Source: AWTP1-18 sp036504515
GTDB lineage: Bacteria; Pseudomonadota; Gammaproteobacteria; Burkholderiales; Rhodocyclaceae
Assembly (NCBI GenBank): GCA_036504515.1
Contig: DASXVA010000007.1
Span: 434,001 to 498,000, forward strand
DNA length: 64,000 nucleotides
Reading direction: 5' to 3'
Part shown: positions 8,363 through 17,211 of the stretch, piece after piece
Position numbering within the stretch: position 1 is the stretch's first letter
Layout of the letters: each line of letters opens with the position of its first letter
Position numbers and translations under genes: made by a program
The notes under the pieces: generated by a model
What the model saw: the letters and a program-made list of their open reading frames with translations, nothing else
Told to the model about the DNA's origin: nothing
The model's database searches: none

Positions 8363-9751
8363 TCAGGGCAGCAGGAAGGCGGTTTTTTCTTGTACCTGCA
8401 CCCGGGCCGGGTCATCCAGCGCATTCACTTTGAGGGTGATGGGCTGGGAGTGGCGGTCGTTGCCGTCGGGATGGGCCCGCACTGCCACCACCAGGGATGT
8501 CACCTCGCCACCGGCGGCGGCTACTTCCGTCGCGCCAGCAATGTGGGCTTCGGGCAGACCGCTCACGGCCAGTTGAAAGCGGCGGGGCGTTTCGGCCATG
8601 TTGATCAGCTTCACCGTGTAGATGTTTTCCACCCAGCCGTTCTCCACTTCCCGGGCCAGGGCGTTGCGTTCCCGCAGCACGTCCACCCGTAGCGGAATGC
8701 GTTGGGCCAGGCCCGCCACCAAGGCCACGGCCATGGCTGCCAGCAGGGCCGTGTAGGCGATCACCCGGGGGCGCCAGAAGCGGAACACGCTGGCCTTGTT
8801 GCCTTCCAGCCGGTCGTTGCTGTCGAAGCGGATCAGGCCCCGGGGTGCGCCGATCTTGTCCATCACCTTGTTGCAGGCGTCGATGCAGAGGCCGCAACTG
8901 ATGCAGGCGTATTGCAGGCCGTTGCGGATGTCGATGCCCGTGGGGCAGACCTGGACGCAGAGGGTGCAATCCACGCAGTCGCCCTGGGCCTTGTTCTCAC
9001 CGGCGGGCACTTCCTTGCGCTGGGCGCCGCGGGGTTCGCCCCGTTGCACGTCGTAGCCGACGTTGATGGTTTGCGGATCGAACATCACGCCCTGAAAGCG
9101 GGAATAGGGACACATGTGCTGGCACACCTGTTCCCGCAGGAAACCGGCCTGCATGTAGGTGAAACCGGCGTAGAACAGCACCCAGAAGGTTTCCCAGGGG
9201 CCGCTGCCAAGATGACCGAGGGTGGGCAGCAGTTCGCGGATGGGGGTGAAGTAGCCGACGAAGGTGACGCCGGTCCAGCCCGCAACGGCCAGCCAGGCCA
9301 GATGCTTGCCGCCCCGCCGCAGGATTTTTTCGGCGTTCCAGGGCGAGGCATCCAGCTTGAGCCGGGCCATGCGATCCCCTTCGATGCGGGATTCGATGCC
9401 CATGAAAAGGGCGGTATAGACCGTTTGCGGACAGGCAAAGCCGCAGAACAAACGCCCCGCCACAGCGGTGACGGCAAACAGCCCGGCGGCAGAAATGATC
9501 AGCAGCAGGGCTAGATAAAGCACGTCCTGGGGCCACAGCACCAGATCGAAAAAGTAGAACTTGCGACCGTCCAGATGGAACAGCACCGCCTGACGCCCGC
9601 CCCAGTCCAGCCAGCACAGACCGTAGAACACCAGTTGGGTGAGGGCCACCATGGCCCAGCGCAAGGTGTTGTAACGGCCACTGGTACTGCGGGCCTGGAT
9701 CTTTCCGTTGGCCCCAAGGGGCTGGAAACGCAGGGGATGGGTGGTGCTCAT
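8363..9751 (-). CDS. ccoG: CcoG, cbb3 oxidase assembly ferredoxin
   Basis: Membrane-bound polyferredoxin of the CcoG/RdxA/FixG family, 462 aa, needed for copper delivery and reduction during cbb3 cytochrome oxidase assembly. Four to five helices include the redox motif CGFACPQTVY near residue 103. Two 4Fe-4S motifs follow, CVDCTLCVQVCP and CISCGLCIDAC near residues 260-300. A C-terminal Ig-like FixG domain occupies residues 350-460. The usual ccoNOP and ccoS neighbours are absent, so this copy stands alone. The start at 9751 has a GGAGG-like site (CCTCCG on the plus strand). Confidence 0.93.
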   Translation of the reverse strand: MSTTHPLRFQPLGANGKIQARSTSGRYNTLRWAMVALTQLVFYGLCWLDWGGRQAVLFHLDGRKFYFFDLVLWPQDVLYLALLLIISAAGLFAVTAVAGRLFCGFACPQTVYTALFMGIESRIEGDRMARLKLDASPWNAEKILRRGGKHLAWLAVAGWTGVTFVGYFTPIRELLPTLGHLGSGPWETFWVLFYAGFTYMQAGFLREQVCQHMCPYSRFQGVMFDPQTINVGYDVQRGEPRGAQRKEVPAGENKAQGDCVDCTLCVQVCPTGIDIRNGLQYACISCGLCIDACNKVMDKIGAPRGLIRFDSNDRLEGNKASVFRFWRPRVIAYTALLAAMAVALVAGLAQRIPLRVDVLRERNALAREVENGWVENIYTVKLINMAETPRRFQLAVSGLPEAHIAGATEVAAAGGEVTSLVVAVRAHPDGNDRHSQPITLKVNALDDPARVQVQEKTAFLLP

Positions 9752-10084
9752 GGCAAACCTCCGAGGATGGAATGGTGGCCATTAGAGCGATTCGGGAGGA
9801 ATCGGAACAGATTCAGTTTGTTTGAAAAACTACCAGAACAGATGGGGCGCTACCCGTATTCACAGTCCTTGGTTAGGCAATTCAAAATGTTGGAACTGGC
9901 TGGTACGTCAGATGGGTATCTGGCGAATGCAGGCGAACGTTTGAATCTGCACCTAAGACGATACTCACCTAAAGTGAAAGTGAACCTTCGCCAAGAATGG
10001 ATACTCTGACGAAGTGCTACATTGCCGAGAATCAGGTCCGATCGTTACCTGAACCGCCGATAAGACAATCCATAGGGGGAGGCA
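9752..10084. other. Intergenic region with GAACAGAT direct repeat
   Basis: A 333-base stretch without a convincing gene. It carries a direct repeat GAACAGAT at 9805-9812 and 9836-9843, 31 bases apart, close upstream of ccoG. Direct repeats of this spacing suit a regulator bound on one helix face, but no factor can be assigned. The part after about 9890 looks less GC-rich than the flanks. An open frame at 9575-10009 is antisense to ccoG and was rejected. Confidence 0.4.
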
Positions 10085-10846
10085 ATGACATTCGACGAGT
10101 TCACCCAGTACCTCGGCCGCTTTTTCTTCTATGGCGGCGTCTCTGCTGGGCTTTTCTGGCTCGTAGCTCAGAAGACCGCCGAGCGTTGGGTTGATGCCCA
10201 TTTCGCAAAGCGTCAGAAGGTATTCGAGCACGAACAGGCCAAAGAACTGCAACGGATTAAGGCTAAGCTGGACACTGTGATCCAGGGCTCGCTCAAGCTA
10301 CAGGAGCGTGAATTCAAGGTCATCCCGGAAGCGTGGGAGAAAATCGGGGATGCTTACGGCCTTGCGTGCTGGTTGTGCGCTCCAATGCAGTCCTACACCT
10401 CGCTGCAGCGCATGTCAGAGTCGCATATGGAAGAGTTTCTGTCGAAACAAGAGTTACTGTGGGAAACGCAAAAAGAGCAGATTCGTAACACGCCGGCGGG
10501 CAGCAGGGACGAAGTCTGGCAGGAAATAGATACGCGAATGCGCTACAGCAAGGTACACAGCGCGCTGACTGCTGCCGACAAATTTCTCAAAGTAAATTCG
10601 ATCTTCCTTCCTGACGACCTGCGAGAGCAACTCAACAAGTTAGTGCAAGTCGTATGGGAAGCACTAATCTCGTTCGACATTGGCAACCATCATTCCAACT
10701 TCAAGGACTACAAAATGATCCGTGAGGCCTGGGACAAGCTAAAGAAGGATGGGGAGCCACTGCATGCAGGGATTGAAACAGCTGTCCGCAAGCGGTTACT
10801 TGAGCAGACCCAGCTTGCGGATGAGAAACTCCAGTTGGCAAAGTGA
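10085..10846 (+). CDS. Hypothetical membrane-anchored helical protein
   Basis: Not recognised. The 253-aa product has one N-terminal hydrophobic segment (residues about 12-29, FFFYGGVSAGLFWLVAQ), then a charged helical region likely to form a coiled coil (residues 35-80, rich in Lys/Glu/Gln). A mostly helical domain with several Trp residues follows. It therefore probably sits in the inner membrane with a cytosolic body. The ribosome site GGGGGAGG precedes the ATG. Codon use looks less GC-biased than in ccoG or the MocR gene on either side, which suggests acquisition. It has no operon partner. Confidence 0.75.
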   Translation: MTFDEFTQYLGRFFFYGGVSAGLFWLVAQKTAERWVDAHFAKRQKVFEHEQAKELQRIKAKLDTVIQGSLKLQEREFKVIPEAWEKIGDAYGLACWLCAPMQSYTSLQRMSESHMEEFLSKQELLWETQKEQIRNTPAGSRDEVWQEIDTRMRYSKVHSALTAADKFLKVNSIFLPDDLREQLNKLVQVVWEALISFDIGNHHSNFKDYKMIREAWDKLKKDGEPLHAGIETAVRKRLLEQTQLADEKLQLAK

Positions 10847-10934
10847 CGATGCGCGGAGAGTAAGTTCGCGCGCAAATGGTCATTATGTAGCTCAAAAGGC
10901 AACGCCTCTTCCTAGCCGTTAGCGGGCTTTCATT

Positions 10935-12347
10935 TCAACGCAACAAGGCTCCCAACGTCTCCATCGCTTCATCAATTCGCGATGACCAAAGATGCCCGAA
11001 ATTTAGCCGTATGGCGTTGCCGAATTCCCGCTTGGCCGAAAAGATCGGTCCCGGAGCGATGCTGATGCCCTGGGCCAAGGCTTGCCGGTGCAGGGCCAGG
11101 GCATCGACCTGGGCGGGCAGTTCGATCCAGAGGAAATAACCGCCCCGGGGCCGGGCGAGGCGAGTACCGGCGGGGAAAACCTGTTCCACCTTGGCCACCA
11201 CTTGGGCTTCCTGGGCGGCCAAGGTGGCTCGCAGGTGGCGCAGGTGGTTCTCGAAACCGCCGTGCTTGAGGTAATCCGCCAGGGCCGCCTGGGCGGGAAT
11301 GTTGGTGGCGATGCTGGACGAAATCTTCAGGCGCCGAATCCGCTCCGCATAACGGCCCGCTGCCACCCAGCCGACGCGATAGCCCGGCGCCAGACATTTG
11401 GCGAAGGAAGATATGTGCAGCACCTCGCCCAAGGTGTCGAGGGACTTGCTGACCAAAGGCCGCTCGGGGCCGAAGTACAGCTCGCTGTAAACGTCGTCCT
11501 CGATCAGGGGCACCTTGTGCTTGGCCAGCAGGGCAATCAAGGCCCGCCGCTTGTCGTCCGGCACCAGGCTGCCCAGGGGATTCTGGAAATTCAGCATGGC
11601 CAGACAGGCTTTGATCGGGTGGTGGCGCAGGGCGTCGGCCAGGGCGTTGAGGTCGATGCCGTCCCGGGGATGGGTGGGAATCTCGATCACCTTCAGCCCG
11701 CGCCGCTCGATGGCCTGCAACACGCCGTAAAAACAGGGCGACTCGATCACCACCAGATCGCCGGGCCGGGTCACCGCCTCGATGCAGAGATTGAGCCCTT
11801 CCATGGCGCCGGAGGTGATGACGATTTCCGCCGGGGCCACATCGGCCCCCGCCGCCAGATAGCGTAGGGCGATCTGGCGCCGCAGTTCTTCATTGCCCGG
11901 CGGCAGGTCGGTCACCGTACTGCGCGGGTCCAGATGGCGGGCACTGGCCGCAAGAAAACGGGCCAGCTTGTCGAGGGGAAAAAGATAGGGGCTGGGAAAG
12001 CTGGAACCCAGGGGCACCACGTCCGGGTCGCGCACCGATTCGAGAATCTCGAAAATGAAATCGCTCACATCCAGGGCCGTGGAAGCGCCCACAGGTCGGC
12101 TCATCTCCGGCTCCGCCAAGCGGCTGCCGATGCGGGCCCGAACGTAGTAACCAGACCGGGGCCGCGCTTCGATCAGCCCCCGGGCCTCCAGCAGCGCATA
12201 GGCCTGCAACACCGTGGCCGGGCTGACTTCCTGGGCAGCACATGCCTGCCGTACAGAGGGCAGACGCTCGCCGGGACGCAGGGTGCCTGCTTCGATGGTG
12301 GCGGCGATGCGGTCGGCGAGGGATTGGTAAAGGAGGGCGGGGGGCAC
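10935..12347 (-). CDS. MocR-family GntR regulator with aminotransferase domain
   Basis: A 470-aa PLP-dependent transcription factor. Residues 1-75 are a GntR winged helix (GERLPSVRQACAAQEVSPAT is the recognition region). Residues 100-470 are a fold-type I aminotransferase domain with the PLP lysine in SSFAKCLAPG near residue 316, and the aspartate/tyrosine segment IEDDVYSELYF. MocR proteins bind direct repeats and use PLP or an amino compound as effector (PdxR, GabR). The regulated gene is not evident, because neither neighbour is a vitamin B6 or GABA gene. The next upstream gene, LprI-like, is on the same strand. Confidence 0.9.
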   Translation of the reverse strand: MPPALLYQSLADRIAATIEAGTLRPGERLPSVRQACAAQEVSPATVLQAYALLEARGLIEARPRSGYYVRARIGSRLAEPEMSRPVGASTALDVSDFIFEILESVRDPDVVPLGSSFPSPYLFPLDKLARFLAASARHLDPRSTVTDLPPGNEELRRQIALRYLAAGADVAPAEIVITSGAMEGLNLCIEAVTRPGDLVVIESPCFYGVLQAIERRGLKVIEIPTHPRDGIDLNALADALRHHPIKACLAMLNFQNPLGSLVPDDKRRALIALLAKHKVPLIEDDVYSELYFGPERPLVSKSLDTLGEVLHISSFAKCLAPGYRVGWVAAGRYAERIRRLKISSSIATNIPAQAALADYLKHGGFENHLRHLRATLAAQEAQVVAKVEQVFPAGTRLARPRGGYFLWIELPAQVDALALHRQALAQGISIAPGPIFSAKREFGNAIRLNFGHLWSSRIDEAMETLGALLR

Positions 12348-12458
12348 GGGGAAATTGTCGGATGCAGGGTTAGTTGCAGGGGCGTGAAGGATAAGCGTCG
12401 GGGAGGTAGGTCGGGTTAGAAGCTGAAATCAGCTCTGCCCTTTGTCTTTGTTGTTGGG

Positions 12459-12920
12459 TTAGGGCAGTTGTTGGAGTGCATTGAGGTCTTTGATGCGACT
12501 CTTGGTGAGATCAAGTTCACAAGAGATAACCATCTGCCCACGGCGACTAGGAGTAATCAAAGTGTTCAAAGCAGCTGGAATTAGGCAGTGCATAGTTCTG
12601 AACTGATTCCACGCACGCTGCGATTCAATAAGCGCCTTGGTCGCCTCTGTGTAATTTGCCTCGCTTGTGTTTGAACGTTCAAATAGCAACAAAGTCCTCT
12701 GGTAGAGGCGCGCCATTTCGTTATTGGCCTTGCTGGATTCGGCACTAAGACAAAGAAATTTCTCGTCACCATTGCGTGGTGCTTGGCAACTCACTTTGGT
12801 ACCAGCTAAGCAAATTTCATCTGGCCAGTCGTTTGCTGGGTATGAGCAAGCGGTATCACTCTCGGCTGCAATACAAAAAGGTGAAATAAGGATTAGCAGT
12901 AGTGTGAAGAAAGCTCTCAT
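12459..12920 (-). CDS. LprI-like (DUF1311) secreted protein
   Basis: A 153-aa protein with an N-terminal signal-like segment (MRAFFTLLLILISPFCIAA). Its cysteine-containing helical body, including KANNEMARLYQRTL and SQRAWNQFRTMHC, fits the lysozyme-inhibitor LprI-like/DUF1311 domain. It probably acts in the periplasm or outside the cell; inhibition of lysozyme is known only for some members. A longer frame starts at 13001 and adds a second hydrophobic stretch. The inner ATG at 12920 is preferred because it directly starts a signal peptide. Base composition looks less GC-rich than in the flanking mltB and MocR genes. Confidence 0.68.
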   Translation of the reverse strand: MRAFFTLLLILISPFCIAAESDTACSYPANDWPDEICLAGTKVSCQAPRNGDEKFLCLSAESSKANNEMARLYQRTLLLFERSNTSEANYTEATKALIESQRAWNQFRTMHCLIPAALNTLITPSRRGQMVISCELDLTKSRIKDLNALQQLP

Positions 12921-13038
12921 GAAATCTTTAATAAGGCTAATTGCGAGCGAGAGGACTAGCGAAATAGCGACTAGCACTGGTAGTTGGAAGAGATGCAGCA
13001 TAGGTACCTAATCTCCAGCAGAGTTTCAGGAACAGTTT

Positions 13039-14121
13039 TTATTGCCCCATCCGCCCTGCCTTCAGCGCCTCTGCCAAATCAATCACCGCACTCGCGTAAA
13101 AGCTGCTGCGGTTGTAGCGGGTGATGACGTAGAAATTGCGGTAGCCGAGGCGGTATTCGGTGTCGTCGTCGGGGGTGACGAGGTCGATCAGGGCGGCGGG
13201 GCGTTGGGGGGCGTTGCCGATGATGACGCCGTAGCTGCGCATTTCATCGGGTAGCCGCTTGGGGGCGATGCCTTCGGCCAGCAGAGCGTCGATGCCGGGG
13301 CCTTCCTGTATCTGGGCGGGGGCGTAGATGGGGCCGTTCTTTTCCCAGCCGTGTTCGGCCAAAAAGCGGGCGACGCTGCCGATGGCATCCACGGGTTCGG
13401 TGAGGTCAATGGCGTTGTCGCCGTTGAAATCGACGGCCCAGTTGCGCAGGCTGCTGGGTAGAAACTGGGGCAGGCCCAGGGCGCCGGCGTAGGAGCCCTG
13501 GTAGGAAAGGGGCGAACGCTTTTCGTCCCGGGCCAGGAGCAGCAGGGCTTCCAGTTCGCGCTTGAACAGATCGGCCCGGGGCGGGTAGTCGAAGGCGAGG
13601 GTGGTGAGGGCGGAGAAGGTTTCGAAGTTGCCGGTGTTGCGGCCGTAGATGGTTTCGACGCCGATGATGGCGGCGATGATTTCAGCGGGGACGCCAAAGC
13701 GTTGTTCGGCCCGTTGCAGGGTGTCGCCGTATTCGTCCCAGAACTTGAGGCCGGCCTTGATGCGGATGGGTTCGATGAAGCGGGCGCGGTAGGACTGCCA
13801 GGAGCGCTGGCGGGGGCTGCTGGGGGGCAATATGGCGCGGATGACGGCGGGCTGGAAACGGGCCTTGGCAAACAGGGCGAGGAGTTCGTCCCGCTGGAAG
13901 CCATCGCGCTCTACCAGACCATCCACGTAGTTGCGCACTTCGGGCAGGCTTTCGTAGTGGCGCACTTCGCCGGAATTCTTATGGCTGGCGACGGCCTTGT
14001 GCTTGGGTTTCGGTTTGCTCTGCTTACTTTTTTGGGCGCTGAGATTGCTGTGGCTGGTGGCCGAGGCGGCGAAGGGCAGCAACAGGCTGCTGAGGGCGAG
14101 GGTGGAAAGCAGGCGTTTCAT
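13039..14121 (-). CDS. mltB: Lytic murein transglycosylase B
   Basis: Peptidoglycan lytic transglycosylase of the MltB (GH103) family, 360 aa. It cleaves the MurNAc-GlcNAc bond and forms 1,6-anhydro ends in the periplasm. A signal peptide occupies residues 1-23 and has no lipobox cysteine, so this form appears soluble. A Lys-rich linker and the catalytic domain follow. The catalytic glutamate is in IIGVETIYGRNTG near residue 155, and ALGLPQFLPSS is the second conserved element. The ATG at 14121 overlaps the TGA of tgpA by one base, so translation is coupled to the transglutaminase operon. Confidence 0.92.
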   Translation of the reverse strand: MKRLLSTLALSSLLLPFAASATSHSNLSAQKSKQSKPKPKHKAVASHKNSGEVRHYESLPEVRNYVDGLVERDGFQRDELLALFAKARFQPAVIRAILPPSSPRQRSWQSYRARFIEPIRIKAGLKFWDEYGDTLQRAEQRFGVPAEIIAAIIGVETIYGRNTGNFETFSALTTLAFDYPPRADLFKRELEALLLLARDEKRSPLSYQGSYAGALGLPQFLPSSLRNWAVDFNGDNAIDLTEPVDAIGSVARFLAEHGWEKNGPIYAPAQIQEGPGIDALLAEGIAPKRLPDEMRSYGVIIGNAPQRPAALIDLVTPDDDTEYRLGYRNFYVITRYNRSSFYASAVIDLAEALKAGRMGQ

Positions 14122-16130
14122 CAAAGTCTCTTGGGCGTGGCTCCCGGCTCAAATCTGGCAATGGCCTGTTTGAGCCGCAGCAGGGATTCGTCATAGTCTG
14201 AGCCGACTCTACCGTAGCAAAGGGCCTCGTAAAGCGCACAAATGTCGCGGATTTCCTGCTCTTGGCGAGGGAGTGCGGTGAGGATGCGCTGGCGATAGGC
14301 TGCGGGGCCTTCCCAGGAAAAACGCCCCAGCCCCTGCCGGGCGAGCTTGGCAGAGAAGCGCTGCCACTGGGTTTGCAGCGGATCGCGCCGCTGGCGCTGG
14401 GCCATGACCCAGGCGCTCATGGCCAGCATCAGCCCGCCGCCAAGGCCGGCCAGCAGGCTGGCGAGAGTTTTCCAGTCGGGGTTGTCGAGGCCGAGTTTTT
14501 GCAGCAGGGCGTTTTGCTTTTTACTGTCGTAGCTCAGCACCCATTGGTTCCAGGCGTTGTTGACGGCTTCCCAGCGGTAGCGGGCTTGCCGCAGCCAATC
14601 CAGTTCGGGCCGCGTGAGCAGGGGTAGCGGGTCGCTGCTGGGCACGGCGGCGGCGAGATTGTTTTCGACCCGGTTGGGGGCGATGGCGGCGGTGGGATCT
14701 ACCCGGCGCCAGCCTTCGCCGGCCAGCCAGACTTCGGCCCAGGCGTGGGCATCGGATTGGCGCACGAGCAGGTAGCCGTCCACGGGATTGATTTCGCCCC
14801 CTTGATAACCGGTGACGACCCGGGCGGGAATGCCGGCGGCCCGCATGACGAAGACGAAAGCCGAGGCGTAATGCTCGCAAAAGCCGCGACGGGTGTTGAA
14901 CAGGAAATCGTCCACCGTGTCCTTGCCCAGCAGCGGCGGGGTCAGGGTGTAGATGAACTTTTCGCTGCGGATGCGCTGGAGGAAGGCGTCGATCAGGGCC
15001 GGGTTATCCCGGTAACGCTGGCGCAGTTCGTCGGCCAGGGCCCGGGCCTGGGGATTGCCGTCTTTGGGCAGTTGCAGGGCCTGGCGCAGGCGGGGGGCGG
15101 TTTCGTCGGCACCGGGGTGGGTGTCGGGAAAGGCGCGTAGTTCCAGGCGCAGCCGGTTTTGCACGGGCTTTTCGGCCAGGAGCTGGTAGGTGCTGGTGAG
15201 CCGCGTTTCGGGCAGGGCGTTGCCGGGATAGTCGAGGGCCAATAGCCAAAGCTGGCCGTGGGGTTCGAGGGTGAGTTCGTAGTCGTAGCGCTCCCCCTCG
15301 GGGCGGTAGTTCATGCGCGGTGGAAATTCAGGGCGGGCAATGCGCCAGGTGAGGCCGTTGAAATCGGTGAGGACGGGGCCGCGCCAGTAGAGCTTGTCCT
15401 GGGCCGGCTGTTTGCCGATGAAGCGGACGCGGAAGGCAATGGCTTCGGACAGGGAAAGCTGGCTGATGGAACCGGGGCTCATGGTTTCTGACAGGCCGCT
15501 GCGGCCGCTGTTGGCGTCGGCGGGCAAGCCCCAGAGAGGGCCGGAGACCCGGGGGAAGAGGACGAACAGCAGCACCATGAAAGGCAGGGCCTGGGCCAGC
15601 AGCAGTCCTGCGGTGCGGAGGGCCTGTTTGGGCGGTGTGGCGCTGCGCTGGAGCACGACAAGGGTGGCGGTGACCAGCAGGGTCGAGGCCGCCATGAGGG
15701 CGGCGGTGCCCAGGGCCTGGGCGTAGAAGAACAGGGAGAGGATGAGGAAGAGGCAGAGTAGGGTGACGACGAAGGCGTCGCGCCGGTTGCGGGTTTCAAA
15801 CAGCTTGAGGGAGAGAAATAGTGTGAGCAGGGCGACGCCGGGGTCTTTGCCGAAGATGGTGTGAAAGTGGAGACCGATGCCGATGGCGCCGATGAGGGCG
15901 ACGAGATTGATCAGCCAACCCGGGGGCAGGGGAAAGCGGCGCCAGAGCATCCAGCCCCGCCAGAGAATGAAGAGCGTCGCCAAGGGGCCGAGCCAGAGGG
16001 GCAGATAAGGGGCCAGGGGCAGCAGGGCGCCGAGGGCGGTGACGGCCAGCCACAGGGTTTGACCCTGGGTGATGGCCGGGCTGGCGGGCTTGGCGGATGA
16101 CGGAGACGGCGTTGGGCGCGCTTTGGACAT
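14121..16130 (-). CDS. tgpA: TgpA-type transglutaminase membrane protein
   Basis: A 669-aa DUF3488-transglutaminase-DUF4129 protein like Pseudomonas TgpA. Five to six helices fill the first 190 residues. A periplasmic transglutaminase-like core follows, with Cys in RRGFCEHYASAF (about residue 415), His in SDAHAWAEVW (about 456) and Asp in RRVDPTA. One more helix (GLGGGLMLAMSAWVMA) and a cytosolic DUF4129 tail end the protein. The start at 16130, nine bases past the DUF58 stop, is preferred over long in-frame extensions inside the upstream gene. It forms one operon with moxR, DUF58 and mltB. Confidence 0.9.
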   Translation of the reverse strand: MSKARPTPSPSSAKPASPAITQGQTLWLAVTALGALLPLAPYLPLWLGPLATLFILWRGWMLWRRFPLPPGWLINLVALIGAIGIGLHFHTIFGKDPGVALLTLFLSLKLFETRNRRDAFVVTLLCLFLILSLFFYAQALGTAALMAASTLLVTATLVVLQRSATPPKQALRTAGLLLAQALPFMVLLFVLFPRVSGPLWGLPADANSGRSGLSETMSPGSISQLSLSEAIAFRVRFIGKQPAQDKLYWRGPVLTDFNGLTWRIARPEFPPRMNYRPEGERYDYELTLEPHGQLWLLALDYPGNALPETRLTSTYQLLAEKPVQNRLRLELRAFPDTHPGADETAPRLRQALQLPKDGNPQARALADELRQRYRDNPALIDAFLQRIRSEKFIYTLTPPLLGKDTVDDFLFNTRRGFCEHYASAFVFVMRAAGIPARVVTGYQGGEINPVDGYLLVRQSDAHAWAEVWLAGEGWRRVDPTAAIAPNRVENNLAAAVPSSDPLPLLTRPELDWLRQARYRWEAVNNAWNQWVLSYDSKKQNALLQKLGLDNPDWKTLASLLAGLGGGLMLAMSAWVMAQRQRRDPLQTQWQRFSAKLARQGLGRFSWEGPAAYRQRILTALPRQEQEIRDICALYEALCYGRVGSDYDESLLRLKQAIARFEPGATPKRL

Positions 16131-16138
16131 GGGCGTAG

Positions 16139-17170
16139 TCACGGCCGCTGCGAGGCAGGCTGTCGGGTGGGCGAAACCGGCTGGCCGAACAGGGCCAGGG
16201 CTTCGAGGCACCGGTGCCGGTGCTGTTCGCCACTGGCGGGAGGGAGTTCCTTGCCAGGTAGACGCAGACCCCATTGCACGCCGCTGGCTTCGGCATCCAG
16301 CACCCAGCGGGCAAGGATGGAGAGGCGACTTTCCACCTCCAGCGTGGCGGGCAGGGCTTGCCAATCGAGCCAGAGGGTTTCGCTGCTTTCCCCGGCAAAG
16401 TGTTTGGACAGCAGTTCGCCATCGGGCTGCCGGGCCACGGATTTCCAGGCCACATGTTGCAGGGGCTCGCCGGGCAGATGGGAACGCAGGCCGGCGAAGT
16501 CGTCATTGCCGGCCCCCTGTTTGAGCTTGCCCTGCTGGCTGCCGCTGCCCCGGGGCAAGGGCGGGGCTTCCTGGGCGGGGGCTGGGTAGATCAGGCAGTA
16601 CAGGGCGGGTTCAGCGTAGGCCCAGGTGCGCACCAGACCCAGGGGATAGGTGGTGGCGAGGGTGATGCGGGGCAGGGCCAGCCAGCCCCGCTGCAGGGCG
16701 GCGACGGGCAGGGCGATGTCGAGGCTGTCCTTGGGCGGAATGTCGGCGGTGACAGCGGGTTGGTTGGCTGCGGATAGGGTCAGGCAGTAGCGGGCGTGAC
16801 GGCTGGGGTTGTGCAGCACAAGCCCGAAGTGGGCGTTCTGACCGGCAAAGACCGGTGGGCAGCGGCTGGTGCTGATGCTGATGTGGGCAAGGTTGCGGAA
16901 GGTGTTGAGGATGGCGGCAACACCCAGGCCCACCAGCAGGAAAACCAGGGCATGACCCAGGCTGAGGCTGTAGTTGATGGCTCCCAGCAGCATGACAAGC
17001 AGAGCCAGGGTATAGGCCAGCCCCGCACCCGTGGGCAGGACATAAACCCGGCGTTGGTTGAGCAGGATGGGCACCGGTTCCGGCGGACGACCACGCAGGG
17101 CCCAACGTTGGAAACGCTGGCGCAGGTCGGCGCGAAGGTGGCGGAAGAGGGGTTTCAAGGCAAGGGCCAT
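16139..17170 (-). CDS. DUF58 domain protein
   Basis: A 343-aa protein with two adjacent N-terminal helices (residues 50-95) and a C-terminal DUF58/von Willebrand A-like domain. Its signature is GNDDFAGLRSHLPGEPLQHV followed by AWKSVARQ near residues 225-255. DUF58 proteins work with MoxR AAA ATPases and TgpA-type transglutaminases. The module is widespread and probably handles envelope protein maturation, but its substrate is not established. The gene lies between moxR (41-base gap) and tgpA (8-base gap) on the same strand. Confidence 0.9.
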   Translation of the reverse strand: MALALKPLFRHLRADLRQRFQRWALRGRPPEPVPILLNQRRVYVLPTGAGLAYTLALLVMLLGAINYSLSLGHALVFLLVGLGVAAILNTFRNLAHISISTSRCPPVFAGQNAHFGLVLHNPSRHARYCLTLSAANQPAVTADIPPKDSLDIALPVAALQRGWLALPRITLATTYPLGLVRTWAYAEPALYCLIYPAPAQEAPPLPRGSGSQQGKLKQGAGNDDFAGLRSHLPGEPLQHVAWKSVARQPDGELLSKHFAGESSETLWLDWQALPATLEVESRLSILARWVLDAEASGVQWGLRLPGKELPPASGEQHRHRCLEALALFGQPVSPTRQPASQRP

Positions 17171-17211
17171 GGCGAGGTGGCGGCGCTTGAGGGGGCTGAA
17201 TGCGCGGGGGC

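Noticed and set aside
12459..13001. Longer start for the LprI-like protein at 13001
   Set aside because: It would place a second hydrophobic segment before an already complete signal peptide; the start at 12920 is simpler, although an AG-rich site upstream of 13001 leaves some doubt.
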